Shown here piece by piece: positions 37,684 to 46,022 of a stretch of DNA of 64,000 bases. The DNA is from Clostridium lundense DSM 17049 (GTDB lineage: Bacteria; Bacillota; Clostridia; Clostridiales; Clostridiaceae), in the NCBI RefSeq assembly GCF_000619945.1, contig NZ_JHVC01000001.1:124001-188000 (forward strand). Reading direction: 5' to 3'. Position numbers and translations under genes: made by a program. Each line of letters opens with the position of its first letter. Position 1 is the first letter of the stretch. Under the pieces are notes generated by a model, which ran no database searches, was not told where the DNA came from, and saw nothing but the letters and a program-made list of their open reading frames with translations.

Positions 37684-37772
37684 AGAATATGAATTGATTA
37701 TTTGCCTTAAGTAGATTTTTTAAAATACTTTTTAACAAGTTTTAATACAGAAATTTAAAAGGGGGGATTTGG

Positions 37773-38420
37773 GTGGAAATAGTAGAATTTAAAGATGACT
37801 TATATAAAATAAGCGATTTAGAATACAGTTTGGATAAAGGTAAGTTTACCATAAGGTGGAAATGGCCTAAGGATATAGATATAGTATATATACTAAAAGT
37901 AAATAATTTAGATGATTTTTCCATGGAGCATATCCCTAAAGATAGTTTGAAACTATATACAAAAGAAGAATACAGAGAATTTAATGGCTATACTGAAACT
38001 ATAAAGGAAATAAAACAATATAAATTTATTGTTTTTCCTGCTCGTGAAACTGAAGAGGATATTTTACTTTTAAAACAGCAAGATGGAGAAAATGAAATAA
38101 TATTAAGTACAGGAATCCCTAATATATATTATAGTATTAAAGAAATAAAGGGAATTAAGAGCTTTTTTTCAAAAGAAAAAACTGTACAGATTATAATATA
38201 TTCAGATGTAGAATTAAAAAATGATGTTTTATGCTATGTAAAAAAGAGAGGTTCTTATCCTCTTAACAAAAGTGATGGAGTACTATTTAATTTTGTAGAC
38301 AACATTTATCCAGGGGAAAATGTAATGCCTGAGATAATTATAAACAAAGATGAATATATAAAGGTTTTTATAAATGATGTAGAAAGATACGGGAATATAT
38401 ATAATCTTAAGCAAAAGTAG
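37773..38420 (+). CDS. Beta-sandwich protein 2 of the GTPase cluster
   Basis: A 215-residue protein from GTG 37773 with aaaagggggg upstream. It corresponds to the C-terminal two beta modules of the protein at 22306, without its helical head and acidic linker. Shared motifs are FTIRWKWPKDIDIVYI against LSLEWGWPEEVDEVFI, PNIYYSIK against SEIFYEIK, and PLNKSDG against PLQKSDG. No signal peptide or membrane helix is present. It precedes GTPase 2 and the short GAP1 protein, the same order as in the first block, so each block has a beta-sandwich/GTPase/GAP1 trio. Confidence 0.75.
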   Translation: MEIVEFKDDLYKISDLEYSLDKGKFTIRWKWPKDIDIVYILKVNNLDDFSMEHIPKDSLKLYTKEEYREFNGYTETIKEIKQYKFIVFPARETEEDILLLKQQDGENEIILSTGIPNIYYSIKEIKGIKSFFSKEKTVQIIIYSDVELKNDVLCYVKKRGSYPLNKSDGVLFNFVDNIYPGENVMPEIIINKDEYIKVFINDVERYGNIYNLKQK

Positions 38421-38484
38421 ATTTAAGACATCTTGAAAAAATGGCTAGTGAGTATGCTAGTCTATTTTGCACTTAAGATGTCTA
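38421..38484. promoter_or_regulatory. Nested hairpin between cluster genes
   Basis: agacatctt (38426-38434) pairs with aagatgtct (38474-38482), enclosing an inner ggctag/ctagtc stem. There is no T-run at the 3' side. It is the third intercistronic hairpin of the cluster. Confidence 0.55.
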
Positions 38485-38512
38485 ACTAAAATGTGAAAGG
38501 AATGGATGTTTG

Positions 38513-39787
38513 ATGGGTCTTTTTAATTTTTTTAGAGGGAATAAAACAGAAAGGGATAATTATAAGAAGGCAACTTATGAAAAAGGACCTTTTATGATAA
38601 CATGTCCATTTTGCTTTAAAAAATTTAAAACAGAGCAAGTGGTTTTTAGAGCATCACACTATGAAAATGGAGATCCGGAGTATGAAAAGACTGTAGATGA
38701 TTTGCTTAATGAGTACAATAGAAAAGTTGGAAAAGGTACTTTAGGAGAAATAAACCCTGTAATTATACCAAAGGATATTCCAGAAAAGAGTAAAACTAGA
38801 GTAGATGGAGTGCTTATTGAGCTTAGGGATAAGTATGATGTGTCCACAAGTGAAAGATTGTGCCCATTTTGTCATAATGAACTTCCAATAACCTCAGGAA
38901 GGGGTCCTTCTAAGATTATTTCTGTTGTTGGAGCTTCTCAGGTAGGAAAGTCTGTTTATATGACAACTCTTTTATATGCTTTAGAAAAATATAGTTGTGA
39001 AAGAATTGAGGCATCACTTATTGCAGGGAGTTCTTTATATAATGATGAAATAAGAGAAAATCAAGAAAAGATTTTTGAAAAGAATATAATGTTAGATCCT
39101 ACTCCAAAACAGCATATAGAACCTATAATAGAGAACATGAAATTTAAAGATGATAAAATTGCTCCAATTACTTTTATTTTTTATGATATTCCTGGTGAGG
39201 GAATGACAGATAGGGATTACATAGAAAAGCATGGTGAGCATATTAAAAATTCTGATGGAATAATATTCCTTGTAGATCCTTTACAGATGAGAACTCTAAG
39301 AAAAAAAATAAGTCTTGTGAACAGGGAGTTTAAAGGTGATTTTACAGAAAAGTATCAAGAACCGAAAGATATAATTGTATATCTTTTTGAAAACTTTATA
39401 TCAAAACAATCTAAGGAAAAAACCAATATACCTACTGCTATAGTAGTTACTAAAAGTGATATGTTGATAAATTTAAGTGATGAAGAGTATATAAGTGAAA
39501 ATAGCAATATTTTTAGAAACTATGAGCATAAGGAGTTTTTTAATTTAAATGAATATGAAAATATAGATGGGGAAATAAGAAAATTTTTATCTAAAGCAGA
39601 TTCTTCTTTTAAAGGAACTATGGATACTTATTTTGGAGTTACTGGATATTTTGCAGTATCATCCTTGGGATGCAATCCTGAGAATTTAAAAATAGATAGC
39701 AGCACCAGTATTAATCCTTTAAGAGTTGATGAACCATTTTTATGGCTGCTTTATCAAATGAATTATTTAGATGGAGGAAGACAATGA
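38513..39787 (+). CDS. Zn-ribbon TRAFAC-like GTPase 2 (DO-GTPase type)
   Basis: A 424-residue protein from ATG 38513 (aaagga upstream). The zinc-binding cysteines are CPFC (31-34) and CPFC (117-120). The G domain has Walker A GASQVGKS (140-147), FYDIPGEG (223-230), FLVDPLQM (252-259) and G4 TKSD (313-316), a better match to the GTPase consensus than its paralogues. Its C-terminal FLWLLYQ and SLGCNPEN motifs are shared with GTPase 1 at 23391. The stop overlaps the next start (ATGA), so it is coupled to the short GAP1 protein. Confidence 0.87.
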   Translation: MGLFNFFRGNKTERDNYKKATYEKGPFMITCPFCFKKFKTEQVVFRASHYENGDPEYEKTVDDLLNEYNRKVGKGTLGEINPVIIPKDIPEKSKTRVDGVLIELRDKYDVSTSERLCPFCHNELPITSGRGPSKIISVVGASQVGKSVYMTTLLYALEKYSCERIEASLIAGSSLYNDEIRENQEKIFEKNIMLDPTPKQHIEPIIENMKFKDDKIAPITFIFYDIPGEGMTDRDYIEKHGEHIKNSDGIIFLVDPLQMRTLRKKISLVNREFKGDFTEKYQEPKDIIVYLFENFISKQSKEKTNIPTAIVVTKSDMLINLSDEEYISENSNIFRNYEHKEFFNLNEYENIDGEIRKFLSKADSSFKGTMDTYFGVTGYFAVSSLGCNPENLKIDSSTSINPLRVDEPFLWLLYQMNYLDGGRQ

Positions 39788-40953
39788 TACAGCAGCATTA
39801 TTATACAAGAGATAGAAAAGGTGTATACAGTGACACTCCAGGATATGATACAATAGCAAAAAGTATAAACTTGGAGGATGATTTTATAGTTAACTATCTT
39901 CATCCTTTATGTTTTTATGAGGCTCCAGCTATTTTGGGTGGAGAAGAAGATATGACAAAGTATCCTAAAGCATTATTTTGTATAAATACAGAAGATAATA
40001 AAATGGTAATAGGGCAATCAGTTTTTGCAGGAAAGGATTATACAGGAAAAAGAAACAGATATTTTACTCATAATTATATAATCTCAGAGGAAGAAAGAGA
40101 AGAATACATACAAAATCCTGAAAAAATAATTTTCTTAGATAATTTTTTCAATGATTACAATATAGATAATGGAAAAACTATTCCAGAAGTCTCTAGAACG
40201 ACATGGAATAAAGCTTGGGAAAATACTTTATCTATTGATGAAATGTTACATAAAACGGGCATTGATGAAATAAGATTTAAAGAGCTTATTTTAGCAGCAT
40301 TTCATGGGGCTTTATATAAAAAAAAGATATATATAGTTTTAAACTGTGAACTAAGTGAATTAAACATATTGTCTAAAGAATTATTAAGGTATTTGTATGC
40401 ATGTATTCCTTTTGAGGTAAGAAGGAAAATTGGATTTATTAATTATATGAAAGAACCCAAAAATAAAGATTTTATAAATATTATATTTTTACCTAAAGGA
40501 AGCATAAAAAGGCTTACAACAGAGATAAAAGCAGGATATGTATTTGATTTTGCAGATAATAATTTTTATTTAGATGATATAGACAGGTCAGAACATGTAT
40601 TTAGTAACTTTGCTATAAATAACTTACATAGGATGACAGAATTTTTTAAAGCTATGGACAAGCTACCTATTAAAAATAAGTTAAATATTACTGAGTACGA
40701 TAATATTATTAACTTTATTAAAGAAGATGTAAGCTTTAGTTTAGAAAATATTCAAGATAGATATAAAGAATTTTTAAATATAAACAATAAGGAAAAAAAA
40801 TCAGAGAAAAAACCAATAGATAATCAAGTAATAAATAGGAATACTGATAGTAATAGATCATGCAGAGAATATGGAAATCTCAAAGGAGAAAGTAGCTTTA
40901 AGTTTCTTGCAAAATTTATAAAAAAAATTAAAAGTTTTTTTAATTGTAAGTGA
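39784..40953 (+). CDS. Short GAP1-type GTPase-associated protein
   Basis: A 389-residue protein. ATG 39784 has ggaggaag 5 bases upstream and overlaps the GTPase 2 stop by 4 bases. It consists mainly of the GAP1-like N-terminal domain shared with the 888-residue protein: IQQHYYTRD at the start and GKDYTGKRNRYFTH (83-96). It lacks the long helical C-terminal region of the paralogue. The last 50 residues are a polar linker and a strongly basic amphipathic helix (FLAKFIKKIKSFFNCK), possibly binding membrane. It is the last gene of the cluster. Confidence 0.8.
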   Translation: MIQQHYYTRDRKGVYSDTPGYDTIAKSINLEDDFIVNYLHPLCFYEAPAILGGEEDMTKYPKALFCINTEDNKMVIGQSVFAGKDYTGKRNRYFTHNYIISEEEREEYIQNPEKIIFLDNFFNDYNIDNGKTIPEVSRTTWNKAWENTLSIDEMLHKTGIDEIRFKELILAAFHGALYKKKIYIVLNCELSELNILSKELLRYLYACIPFEVRRKIGFINYMKEPKNKDFINIIFLPKGSIKRLTTEIKAGYVFDFADNNFYLDDIDRSEHVFSNFAINNLHRMTEFFKAMDKLPIKNKLNITEYDNIINFIKEDVSFSLENIQDRYKEFLNINNKEKKSEKKPIDNQVINRNTDSNRSCREYGNLKGESSFKFLAKFIKKIKSFFNCK

Positions 40954-41295
40954 ATAGTTAAAAATTATTGTTTATTATGATTAAACTTTCTATATTTTAA
41001 ATATATGATATAACTTTTAAATTAAAATTAAGTAATTATATTCATTATTCCATTGAGAATTAAGGGGAAATTGCAATCCTAGGATAAGAAAAATATGGTT
41101 TATACCTATAAATAATACAATTAAAGAGAAGAATCAAATGAAAAATATTATTTGGTTCTTTTTGTTGCAATAAGTAACAATTAGTTGTTTTTTCGTTGTT
41201 TTTTTGAAAAATTTATTTATATGAAGGAATTCAATTACATTTGAAGAATAATATTGTATATACAGTAATAAAATCCTTCAAGGAGATGAGAAAAA
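40954..41295 (+). terminator. Spacer with terminator after the GTPase cluster
   Basis: A 342-base gap. aagaatcaaat (41129-41139) pairs with atttggttctt (41150-41160), followed by tttgtt, a plausible end for the cluster transcript. The rest is AT-rich with no gene seen. The kinase gene promoter probably lies after 41165 but was not identified. Confidence 0.6.
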
Positions 41296-43347
41296 ATGGC
41301 CTTGTTATTAAATAAAAAGAATTTTACAAAATTTATGTGTATTATATGTATTGTAATATTTTTAGGAATTTTAAGTCAGTATAATTTTTTATTATTTCAT
41401 ATTGTTGTAGAATTTACGGTTTCAATGATTTCATATACTATGATGGCAATAATACTTCATACTAGCGAGTTCTCAAAAAATAATACTTATACTTTTTTAG
41501 GGATATCTTATGTATTTATAGGAAGTATAAACTTATTACATACTATTGCATATAGAGGCATGAACATAGTAAATGTTGATTCAATTAATATGTCTATACA
41601 ATTAAGTACTATAGCTAGGGGTACTGAAGCAATAACACTATTTATAGCTTTTATGTTTACTAATAAGGAAGTTAAATATAATAGAGTTATTAGTTGTTAC
41701 TCTTTAGTATTAATATATTCTATAACTTTATTACTTGGAAACGAACTGCTTCCTAAATGTTATGTACCTGGTGTTGGAATAACTAAATTTGAATTAATCA
41801 GCGAATATGCAATTGCAATTATATTGATTACTTCAATGTACTTTTTAAGGAAAAATAAAAATAAGTACAAATTTATGGAAAAGGAATACAATTATTTAAT
41901 GGCTGCTATTATTTTTACAATAATATCACAGGTTTTCTTTACCATACATTTAGAAGTACATAGAGTTTGGTATTCTATAGGTCATATTTTTAAGCTAGTA
42001 TCATTTTATTATATTTATGTGGCTTTAATAATAAAGAATCTTAAAGAGCCCTATGATATAATTTTTTGTAGTCTAAACAAAAGCTTAGACCAGTTAAAGA
42101 AAGTTAATGAAAGTTTGAACTTAAAGAATAATGAATTGGAAAAAATGAAAAATGATCTTGAAGAAAATTTAAGATTTTATAAAGAATTTGCAGAAGTTCT
42201 TCCATTAGGTGTTATTATAAGAGACGAAGATACTATTGTATATGTAAATGATAAAACGAAAGAATTACTGAAACTAAATAGTAAAAAGAATATAATAGGA
42301 AAAAGCATATTTGATATTATAGAAGACAGATATAAGACAATTGTAAGACAGAGAATTGACATGGAAGATAGTACGAAAATAGAACCTCCTATAGAAGAAA
42401 AGTTTATATGTGAGGATGGAAGCTTAATACATGTGGAAGTAACAGCAACATCTGTAATAATTGATAATAAAGAATTTTTTATGGATGTTTTGAAAGATAT
42501 TTCATATTTTGAAAAACTAAAAGTTGTGCAAAGAAAGTTAGAAGAGAAGGCACAATATGAGACAATAAGGAATGAATTTTTTGCTAATATTTCTCATGAA
42601 CTTAGAACTCCAGTTAATGTGATTTATAGTGCTCTTCAGTTAGAAGAAATATACTTTAATAAAAAAGAATATGATAAAGTTAAAAAGAATAATAAGGTAG
42701 TTAAACAAAATTGTATGAGACTTTTAAGATTAATTAATAATTTAATAGATATTACAAAGATTGAGGCGGGATTTTTTAAACCAGTTTTAAGATATAATAA
42801 CATAGTAGAGTTGGTTGAAAATATAGTATTATCTATAGTTGTATATGTTGAAAGTAGAAATATGAATATAATATTTGATACAGAATTAGAAGAGATGTAT
42901 GTAAACTGTGATGGAGATTTAATAGAAAGAATAATGTTAAATTTATTATCTAACTCAATAAAATATGGGAAGTCCCAAGGGTGTATTTATGTAAATATAT
43001 ACAATGATTCAGAAGGTTTGGTTTCCATAAGTGTAAAGGATAATGGCATAGGAATTCCAAAAGACAAACAAGATAAACTTTTCCAAAGATTTACAAGGAT
43101 AGATAAAGCTTTTACAAGAACTTGTGAAGGGAGTGGCATAGGATTGTCTTTAGTGAAATCTCTTGTGGAAATTCAAAATGGTATTATAGAATTAAATAGT
43201 GAGGAAGATGTAGGTACAGAAATTATTGTTAAGTTTCCAATGGTACAAGTAGAGCAAGAGAAATGTATACTTATTGATGAAGGAAGCTGTATGGATAATA
43301 TAGTTAAAAAGGTAAATATAGAGTTTTCAGACATTTATGAACTATGA
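41296..43347 (+). CDS. MASE3-PAS sensor histidine kinase
   Basis: A 683-residue protein with aaggagatg before the ATG. The N-terminal seven-to-eight-helix region (1-250) has the MASE3 look (EFTVSMISYTMMAI, GSINLLHTIAYRGM). A coiled coil and a PAS domain (about 290-410) follow, then HisKA with phospho-accepting H in ANISHELRTPVN and a HATPase with NLLSNSIKYG, DNGIGIPKDKQDKLF and GSGIGLSLVKSL. All kinase boxes are intact. No response regulator is adjacent, so it is an orphan kinase. The output may be phosphotransfer to a remote regulator, as for sporulation phosphorelay kinases in clostridia (inference). Confidence 0.92.
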   Translation: MALLLNKKNFTKFMCIICIVIFLGILSQYNFLLFHIVVEFTVSMISYTMMAIILHTSEFSKNNTYTFLGISYVFIGSINLLHTIAYRGMNIVNVDSINMSIQLSTIARGTEAITLFIAFMFTNKEVKYNRVISCYSLVLIYSITLLLGNELLPKCYVPGVGITKFELISEYAIAIILITSMYFLRKNKNKYKFMEKEYNYLMAAIIFTIISQVFFTIHLEVHRVWYSIGHIFKLVSFYYIYVALIIKNLKEPYDIIFCSLNKSLDQLKKVNESLNLKNNELEKMKNDLEENLRFYKEFAEVLPLGVIIRDEDTIVYVNDKTKELLKLNSKKNIIGKSIFDIIEDRYKTIVRQRIDMEDSTKIEPPIEEKFICEDGSLIHVEVTATSVIIDNKEFFMDVLKDISYFEKLKVVQRKLEEKAQYETIRNEFFANISHELRTPVNVIYSALQLEEIYFNKKEYDKVKKNNKVVKQNCMRLLRLINNLIDITKIEAGFFKPVLRYNNIVELVENIVLSIVVYVESRNMNIIFDTELEEMYVNCDGDLIERIMLNLLSNSIKYGKSQGCIYVNIYNDSEGLVSISVKDNGIGIPKDKQDKLFQRFTRIDKAFTRTCEGSGIGLSLVKSLVEIQNGIIELNSEEDVGTEIIVKFPMVQVEQEKCILIDEGSCMDNIVKKVNIEFSDIYEL

Positions 43348-43383
43348 TAAATGAATTATAAATAATTTTTTAGAATGTAAGTA

Positions 43384-43477
43384 ACAGAATGCAGGGCACT
43401 GATAAGAGAAAATTTCTTCTTTAGTGTTATGAAGAAATTTTAAATATATTTAGTATATCATTTGTGCTCTGTTCTGT
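43384..43477. repeat. Imperfect long palindrome in a 525-base gap
   Basis: Outer arms acagaatgcagggcac (43384-43399) and gtgctctgttctgt (43464-43477) enclose an inner pair aaaatttcttc/gaagaaatttt. It sits after the kinase gene. The rest of the gap (43478-43872) is AT-rich and shows no start-bearing gene. Confidence 0.5.
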
Positions 43478-43872
43478 CTTTAATATATGATAACTTCCAT
43501 TTATAGTCATTGCGTTTGCTATGGCTTTCTTTATTTTATCGGTATTAATCAAATAATATGATTGTAGACACCAATTTACCTTTCTTAAAAAATAGGGATA
43601 TAGCAAGTCATGAAATAAGTATACACAAGAATTTATTGATCTGTTTGCAGATAGTCATGAATCGTAAAAAATATATATTGATTTTAATGAATATATTGAA
43701 TTTTAACTGAAAAAATTCAATAAAAATGAACTTTGAAAAAAATATTATAAAGTATTATAATATATGTGGAAAATATTATTTTATTTTCAAGTTATATGAA
43801 TAAATGTACTTAATATGTAACAAGGTTTTAGTAGCATTTATCAAAGGTAGTAATTAGAAGGTGGGGATAGGA

Positions 43873-45618
43873 ATGGAAGAAAAAAATGAAATAGCACAAT
43901 GGCAAAAGGTTTTAAAAGACAAAGTTCAACCAGGCTTTATGACTCCATGGCAGGATGAAACTAAAGAAGAAGAATTTAAAGCTATAGTTAGAGAAACACT
44001 TTGTAGTATCAATTTTTTAAAAGGAGATATGGGAAACAAAAGATGTTTTTTGGGAGAAGGTAAATGTTCTATAAAAAATGAAAATGATATTATTAAAGTG
44101 AAAAATGAAGCAAATATGCCAGAAAAGTCAAATTATATAAAAGATGTTATGAATGAAGCATCTCATTATTTAAATGGTATGTTTAATTTGATGCATCCTC
44201 AAGTTATGTTTAACGTAGTTCCTCCTGCTGCAATTCCATCAATTATGGGGAATTTAATGGGAGCTATGCTTAATCCTAATTTAGTGGAACAGGAGTATTC
44301 AGGTAATGTAGCAGCTTTAGAAATAGAAGTATCATCTATGATATCAAAGCTTATAGGTTATGATCCTATAAAATCTGCAGGACATTTTACCTTTGGAGGT
44401 ACAGGAGCTTATTTATTTGCTACTAAATTAGCATTAACTAAATGTCTCCAAAAAGAGAGTAGATTTAAGGGTATAAGAGAAGATGCCCAAATATTAGTAT
44501 CAAAAGTAGGTCATTATGCTGTTAAAAACTGCAGTGATTGGACAGGTTTAGGCATGAAAAATGTAAGAGCTATAAATATTAATGAAGATAATTCAATGGA
44601 TATTAATCACTTAGAACAAGTTATGGAACAATGTTATCAAGAAGGAAAACAAATAGCTATGATTGTTGTAACTATGGGAACAACAGATGCCTTTGGTGTG
44701 GATAATATAAAAGAAATTCAACAAGCTTGTAATAGATTTATGATGAAACATGATTTGAAAAGGAGACCTTTTATTTATGCAGATGCTGTTATAGGTTGGG
44801 CATGGAGCATGTTTAATTCTTATGATTTTAGCTCTAATCCTATGGAATTTTCAAAGGATACTTTAGAGGCTATAAAAGAATGTAAAGAAAAAATAAAATA
44901 TCTTAATTTAGCAGATGCTGTAGGAATAGATTTCCATAAAACAGGATTTACTTCTTATAATTGCAGTATGATCTGTATAAAAGATGCTGAGGATTTAAAA
45001 ATTTTAACTAGGGATAAAGATGAAATGGCTTATTTATATCAGTTTAGTGCTTATACGCCAGGAGAATACACACTAGAGTGTTCTAGGGGAGGAAGCTATG
45101 CTCTTGCAGCATGGTGTAATCTAAAGTATTTTGGATTAGAAGGATATAGAGCTATTCTAGGTAATCTTATAGAGGCAGAGAAAGCTTTACGAAAGGTTAT
45201 AGGGAAAGAACCTTCTATGGTATGTGCAAATGAAAGAGACCATGGATTTGTAACTTTATTTAGAATTTATCCTAAGAAATTAAGTGATGCTTCAATTTCT
45301 GAAGATTTTGCTAAGGAACAATATATGAAAGAATTTGAAGATGAATCTCATGCAGAAGAACTAAGAAAATATAATGATTATCAATTTAAAGTGGCACAAG
45401 AACTTCAAAGAATGTTATTTGAAGAAAATGGACCAGCATTGAGTTTTACAAGTAAATTTAGATTGACACCTTATGGAGAACCTATAGCTGCTATAAAGGC
45501 TTATCCAATGTCACCATATATGGGGTGTTGTGAAAAAGAATTTAAAGAAAATATAATAAAGTATATTTTAGAAGCAGCAGAGAATGTAGATAAAGCCTAT
45601 TCAGATAGAATCTTTTAA
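43873..45618 (+). CDS. Group II PLP-dependent amino acid decarboxylase
   Basis: A 581-residue protein from ATG 43873. GTG 43861 is in frame, but the gaaggtgggg site fits the ATG better. The PLP-binding Lys is in FHKTG (H355-K356), the ring-pairing Asp in YADAVIGW (D304), the stacking His in VGHYAVK (H214) and the cofactor-phosphate Gly in TFGGTGAY. It belongs to the glutamate/aromatic decarboxylase superfamily but is about 100 residues longer than typical GadB, with an N-terminal extension. The substrate cannot be set. It is single, with a terminator after it and no antiporter gene alongside. Confidence 0.85.
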   Translation: MEEKNEIAQWQKVLKDKVQPGFMTPWQDETKEEEFKAIVRETLCSINFLKGDMGNKRCFLGEGKCSIKNENDIIKVKNEANMPEKSNYIKDVMNEASHYLNGMFNLMHPQVMFNVVPPAAIPSIMGNLMGAMLNPNLVEQEYSGNVAALEIEVSSMISKLIGYDPIKSAGHFTFGGTGAYLFATKLALTKCLQKESRFKGIREDAQILVSKVGHYAVKNCSDWTGLGMKNVRAININEDNSMDINHLEQVMEQCYQEGKQIAMIVVTMGTTDAFGVDNIKEIQQACNRFMMKHDLKRRPFIYADAVIGWAWSMFNSYDFSSNPMEFSKDTLEAIKECKEKIKYLNLADAVGIDFHKTGFTSYNCSMICIKDAEDLKILTRDKDEMAYLYQFSAYTPGEYTLECSRGGSYALAAWCNLKYFGLEGYRAILGNLIEAEKALRKVIGKEPSMVCANERDHGFVTLFRIYPKKLSDASISEDFAKEQYMKEFEDESHAEELRKYNDYQFKVAQELQRMLFEENGPALSFTSKFRLTPYGEPIAAIKAYPMSPYMGCCEKEFKENIIKYILEAAENVDKAYSDRIF

Positions 45619-45629
45619 TTAAGGAGAAT

Positions 45630-45677
45630 AAAACTTAATATTATTTAGTAATGGTTAAATAATATTAAGTTTTTATA
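45630..45677 (+). terminator. Terminator after the decarboxylase gene
   Basis: aaaacttaatattattta (45630-45647) and taaataatattaagtttt (about 45656-45673) form an exact AT stem with T-run. Confidence 0.8.
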
Positions 45678-45711
45678 AAGAAAATACAAGAGTTTTTTTA
45701 AAAATAGAGTC

Positions 45712-45740
45712 TTGACAGATTTTAATATATAAATTAAAAT
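45712..45740 (+). promoter_or_regulatory. carAB promoter
   Basis: TTGACA (45712-45717), a 17-bp spacer and TAAAAT (45735-45740). Confidence 0.8.
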
Positions 45741-45771
45741 TAATTCTAAGAAAAGCTGAAGTTAATAATAC

Positions 45772-45952
45772 ACTTTTAATTTGGTCCAGAGAGGCCAGAA
45801 AGAGGTATAATGATTATGAAAAAGATTTTTTGTTATGCGAAAAAAGTTATAAATAATTTAAAGATGAATTTAAAAGAAATTTTTTTAATACAAAGGGTAA
45901 TAGGGAGATTAAATTTTTAATTTAAGTCTCCTTGTTATCCTTTGATTTTTTT
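45772..45952 (+). promoter_or_regulatory. PyrR-binding attenuator of carAB
   Basis: The PyrR recognition loop tccagagagg lies in 45785-45794, closed by ttgg/ccag and a lower cttt/aaag stem, and matches the consensus UCCnGnGAGGYU. A terminator follows: aaagggtaatagggaga (45892-45908) against tctccttgttatccttt (45927-45943), then gattttttt. High UMP should let PyrR hold the anti-antiterminator and end transcription before carA. Confidence 0.85.
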
Positions 45953-46022
45953 AACCTACATTAATAGACAAAACCTTTACAAAGTGTATTTTAGCTATCA
46001 GAATTTAAAGGAGGTCTATTAT

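Noticed and set aside
22306..40953. The cluster as a classical vWA-MoxR or Ter-type stress system
   Set aside because: No MoxR AAA+ ATPase, TerD-like domain, PP2C phosphatase or kinase gene is present in the cluster.
43439..43665. Minus-strand open stretch of about 60 codons in the gap before the decarboxylase gene
   Set aside because: It lacks a start codon and ribosome binding site, and its translation (including SYYLINTDKIKKAIAN) did not match a family clearly. It could be a remnant but there is not enough to call it.
45942..46022. N-terminal extension of CarA by 27 codons
   Set aside because: It begins inside the attenuator terminator. The strong site aaggaggt and conserved CarA start at 46023 exclude it.
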